From NCBI GenBank assembly GCA_030609605.1, contig JAUWBY010000025.1, forward strand, positions 1 to 16,418: a DNA stretch of 16,418 nt, in the 5' to 3' direction. The stretch comes from Candidatus Eiseniibacteriota bacterium (GTDB taxonomy: Bacteria > Joyebacterota > Joyebacteria > Joyebacterales > Joyebacteraceae). The notes below the pieces were generated by a model. It was not told where the DNA came from. It ran no database searches and saw only the letters and a program-made list of their open reading frames with translations. The translations under genes and the position numbers were made by a program. This document shows positions 14,432 through 16,418 of this stretch, piece after piece (position 1 is the first letter of the stretch; every line of letters starts with the position of its first letter).

Positions 14432-14461
14432 GATAGGCCAACACCTATCGTCGTATAGGTG
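14432..14461 (+). promoter_or_regulatory. Leader with two mutually exclusive hairpins before the sensor kinase
   Basis: Segment 1 GATAGG (14432-14437), segment 2 CACCTATC (14442-14449) and segment 3 ATAGGTG (14455-14461) are complementary in two ways: 1 with 2 (6 bp, 6-nt loop) or 2 with 3 (7 bp, 6-nt loop), not both. Segment 3 holds the AGGTG in front of ATG 14463. It may be an RNA switch, or a DNA operator with repeated half-sites. GCTGAACAG (14385-14393) can also pair with CTGTTCAGC (14491-14499), enclosing the leader. Confidence 0.4.
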
Positions 14462-14462
14462 C

Positions 14463-16418
14463 ATGGGGCAGGGGCCACTATTCGTGAAGACTGTTCAGCA
14501 GCTTGCATACCGCATAACCAATGCGGTACACGACTCCGAGCATATCGACCAACTCTACCGTGCCATCAAGGATGAGTTGAGCGAATTCCTGGCTACCGAG
14601 AATTTCTTCATCGCGCTGTACGACAGGAAGACAGACACAATCTCCCTGCCATACTTCGTGGACTCTGTCGACCAGGAGCAGTTCCAGATTTTCCCCGCCG
14701 GTAAGACCATGACCGCATATGTCATAAAGCGCAACGAGCCCCTTTTCGTGACTAGGGATGAGGCAGATGTGATGATCGCGAGCGGCGCGATCGAGACGAT
14801 CGGTACGCCATCCCAGATCTGGCTCGGAGTTCCCCTGCGGGTTAGCGGTGAAGTCACGGGGGCCCTGGTTGTGCAGAGCTACACTGACACCGAGGAGTTC
14901 GGCAAGAGTGATCTCGAGCTTCTGACATTCGCATCGGATCAGATCGGTCTCGCCATCGAGCGAAAGCGCGTGATGGAGGAGCTACAGAAACAGCGTGAGG
15001 AAATGCAGACTATCCTCGATTCGGTGCCGGCGCTCATTTCCTACAAGGATCTCAATGGGCGCTATCTTCGTATCAACCGCGCGCTTGCTCAGGCGACCGG
15101 CGTCCCGCAGGAGGAGTGGGTCGGGAAGACCACGTTTGAAATCTCACCTGGTCTGGCCGCACGGTATCATGAGGACGACGAGGAGGTCATCCGGACGGGG
15201 CACGCCAAGCGTGCGATCGTGGAACCGTTCAGGACAGCCAGCGGTGATGGTTGGCTGATGACCGACAAGATCCCCTATCGCGACCAAGAGGGGAACGTCA
15301 TGGGTGTTGTCAGTCTCGCGATCGACATCACCGATCGTGTTCGCGTGGAGAGAGAGCTGCTCAACAAGGAGGATGAACTCCGGCAATCGCAGAAGATGGA
15401 GGCTGTCGGGCGACTGGCCGGAGGGATCGCTCACGATTTCAACAACCTGCTGACGGCCATTTCCGGGTACACGCAGTTGATGCTGTATCGGCTTGAGCAG
15501 GACGATCCCAACCGAGCTCTCTTGCGGCAGGTCGAAGACGCAGCAGGCCGAGCGGCCTCACTCACACACCAGCTCCTGGCTTTCAGCCGGAAGCAGCCGG
15601 TTCAGCTTCAGGCGCTCCAGCTCAACGATCGCGTTGCGAATATGCAGGACATGCTGAGGCACTTGATCGGCGAGGACGTCGAACTCGTGACGGAGCTCGA
15701 TCCGGAGTTGCAGATCATCGATGCCGATCCGTCGCTCGTCGAGCAGGTGATGATGAATCTGGTTGTGAACGCGCGCGATGCGGTACAAGAAGGCGGGACA
15801 GTCACCGTTGAGACGCGTAACGTCGTCATTGACGAAGAAACGAGCGCGGCGAGTCTGGATGCGAGGAAAGGTGAATTTGTGTGTCTGTCGGTCCGTGACA
15901 CAGGTGTCGGCATGAGCAAGGAGACACTCGATCACATATTTGAACCGTTCTTCACGACGAAAGAGAAGGATCAGGGTACAGGCCTCGGTCTCTCGGTGGT
16001 TTACGGCAACGTGCAGCAACACGGTGGGTGGATAGAAGTGGACAGTGAACCTGGAGAGGGATCTGTGTTCCGCGTCTATCTGCCGGTCGCGGAGTGTGAG
16101 AGAGAGGAACTCGAAGAAGTCGCGCCGGTCGCGCGGGATCTCTCCGGCCACAGCGAGCGCATTCTTGTTGTGGAAGACGAAGATGTCGTCAGGGATTTCG
16201 CCTGCAAGGCCCTGCGCGACAGAGGATACGATGTATTCGATGTAGGGAGCGCGGAGGAGGGTCTTGAGGTTTACAAGCAGGAGAGCGGAGACTTCGATGC
16301 TGTGTTCAGTGATGTCGTGCTTCCGGGGAAGAGTGGCGTCCAGCTCGTGGAGGAGCTTCTCTCTCTCAACCCGAGACTCCGCATTCTTCTGAGCAGTGGT
16401 TACGCCGATGAGAAATCC
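14463..16418 (+). CDS. Hybrid sensor histidine kinase (GAF-PAS-HisKA-HATPase-REC), cut by the window end
   Basis: 652 residues visible, in frame to the last base, with no stop. Domains in order: GAF (about 15-165, starting LAYRITNAV and containing NFFIALYD), a short coiled coil (165-183), PAS (about 182-292, VPALISYKDLNGRYLRINRA), HisKA with phospho-acceptor His324 in GGIAHDFNN, and a HATPase with N box VVNARDAV, G1 DTGVGM, F box EPFFTTK and G2 GTGLGLSVVYG. A receiver starts at RILVVEDED, with Asp617 in FSDVVLPGKSG. The HDFNN type is usual for hybrid kinases whose GAF/PAS sense small molecules, redox or light; no membrane segment is seen, so it is cytoplasmic. The start is uncertain: ATG 14463 has only AGGTG close by, while GTG 14484 has AGGGG 9 nt upstream. 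The frame is also open further upstream. It follows the DUF4097 gene after 106 nt. Confidence 0.93.
   Translation, partial: MGQGPLFVKTVQQLAYRITNAVHDSEHIDQLYRAIKDELSEFLATENFFIALYDRKTDTISLPYFVDSVDQEQFQIFPAGKTMTAYVIKRNEPLFVTRDEADVMIASGAIETIGTPSQIWLGVPLRVSGEVTGALVVQSYTDTEEFGKSDLELLTFASDQIGLAIERKRVMEELQKQREEMQTILDSVPALISYKDLNGRYLRINRALAQATGVPQEEWVGKTTFEISPGLAARYHEDDEEVIRTGHAKRAIVEPFRTASGDGWLMTDKIPYRDQEGNVMGVVSLAIDITDRVRVERELLNKEDELRQSQKMEAVGRLAGGIAHDFNNLLTAISGYTQLMLYRLEQDDPNRALLRQVEDAAGRAASLTHQLLAFSRKQPVQLQALQLNDRVANMQDMLRHLIGEDVELVTELDPELQIIDADPSLVEQVMMNLVVNARDAVQEGGTVTVETRNVVIDEETSAASLDARKGEFVCLSVRDTGVGMSKETLDHIFEPFFTTKEKDQGTGLGLSVVYGNVQQHGGWIEVDSEPGEGSVFRVYLPVAECEREELEEVAPVARDLSGHSERILVVEDEDVVRDFACKALRDRGYDVFDVGSAEEGLEVYKQESGDFDAVFSDVVLPGKSGVQLVEELLSLNPRLRILLSSGYADEKS

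Noticed and set aside
14361..14476. GGCCCC (14361-14366) pairing with GGGGCC (14471-14476)
   Set aside because: Only 6 bp of G/C in a GC-rich leader, and it would cross the longer 14385/14499 pairing; probably chance.

Overview
The window reads as chromosomal DNA of a mid-to-high-GC, probably Gram-negative and anaerobic bacterium. It has strong Shine-Dalgarno sites, sigma70-like promoter matches, an exported DUF4097 protein, a probable lipoprotein, and an ion-pumping redox complex of the membrane-bound hydrogenase type. I cannot name the taxon. The mix of genes would fit an uncultivated phylum (for example the FCB group or Eisenbacteria/Krumholzibacteriota-like lineages), but that is a guess. 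There are no tRNAs, rRNAs, CRISPR arrays or insertion sequences that I can see.

Region 1 (1-4220, + strand) is the 3' part of one tightly packed operon. It holds the tail of an upstream membrane subunit, then mnhB, mnhC, mnhD, mnhE, mnhF and mnhG (the Mrp/Mnh cation-antiporter module without the main MnhA body). A two-[4Fe-4S] subunit that matches HycF/HyfH of formate hydrogenlyase, including its C-terminal CxxC...CPxC part, closes the operon. A clear intrinsic terminator ends it. The likely whole is an Mrp-linked group 4 [NiFe] hydrogenase or a close relative: electrons pass through the ferredoxin-like subunit and the membrane arm exchanges Na+/H+. The catalytic subunits must lie upstream of the window if they exist.

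Region 2 (4306-6586, + strand) has its own promoter and encodes a TetR-family regulator followed 45 nt later by a radical SAM/SPASM-like enzyme of unknown substrate. The 3' end of the radical SAM gene overlaps the next, convergent gene by 44 nt.

Region 3 (6543-9915, - strand) carries, in transcription order, a YjbQ-family protein, an NAD-dependent epimerase/dehydratase-like SDR, an inosine-uridine-type nucleoside hydrolase (its start overlaps the SDR stop as ATGA) and a patatin-like serine hydrolase. The last three look like one operon.

Region 4 (10020-10769, +) is a stand-alone SAM-dependent methyltransferase, divergent from yjbQ. It faces a - strand pair: an M3-family oligoendopeptidase F and a small probable lipoprotein downstream of it.

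Region 5 (13337 to the end, +) has an exported DUF4097 protein built from an unusually regular 18/19-residue DDGD repeat. It is followed by a GAF-PAS-histidine kinase-receiver hybrid sensor that runs off the window. The leader of the kinase gene holds three short segments that can form two mutually exclusive hairpins, one of them next to the candidate start. Together with the HyfH-type end of the Mrp operon, this is the most unusual feature seen here.
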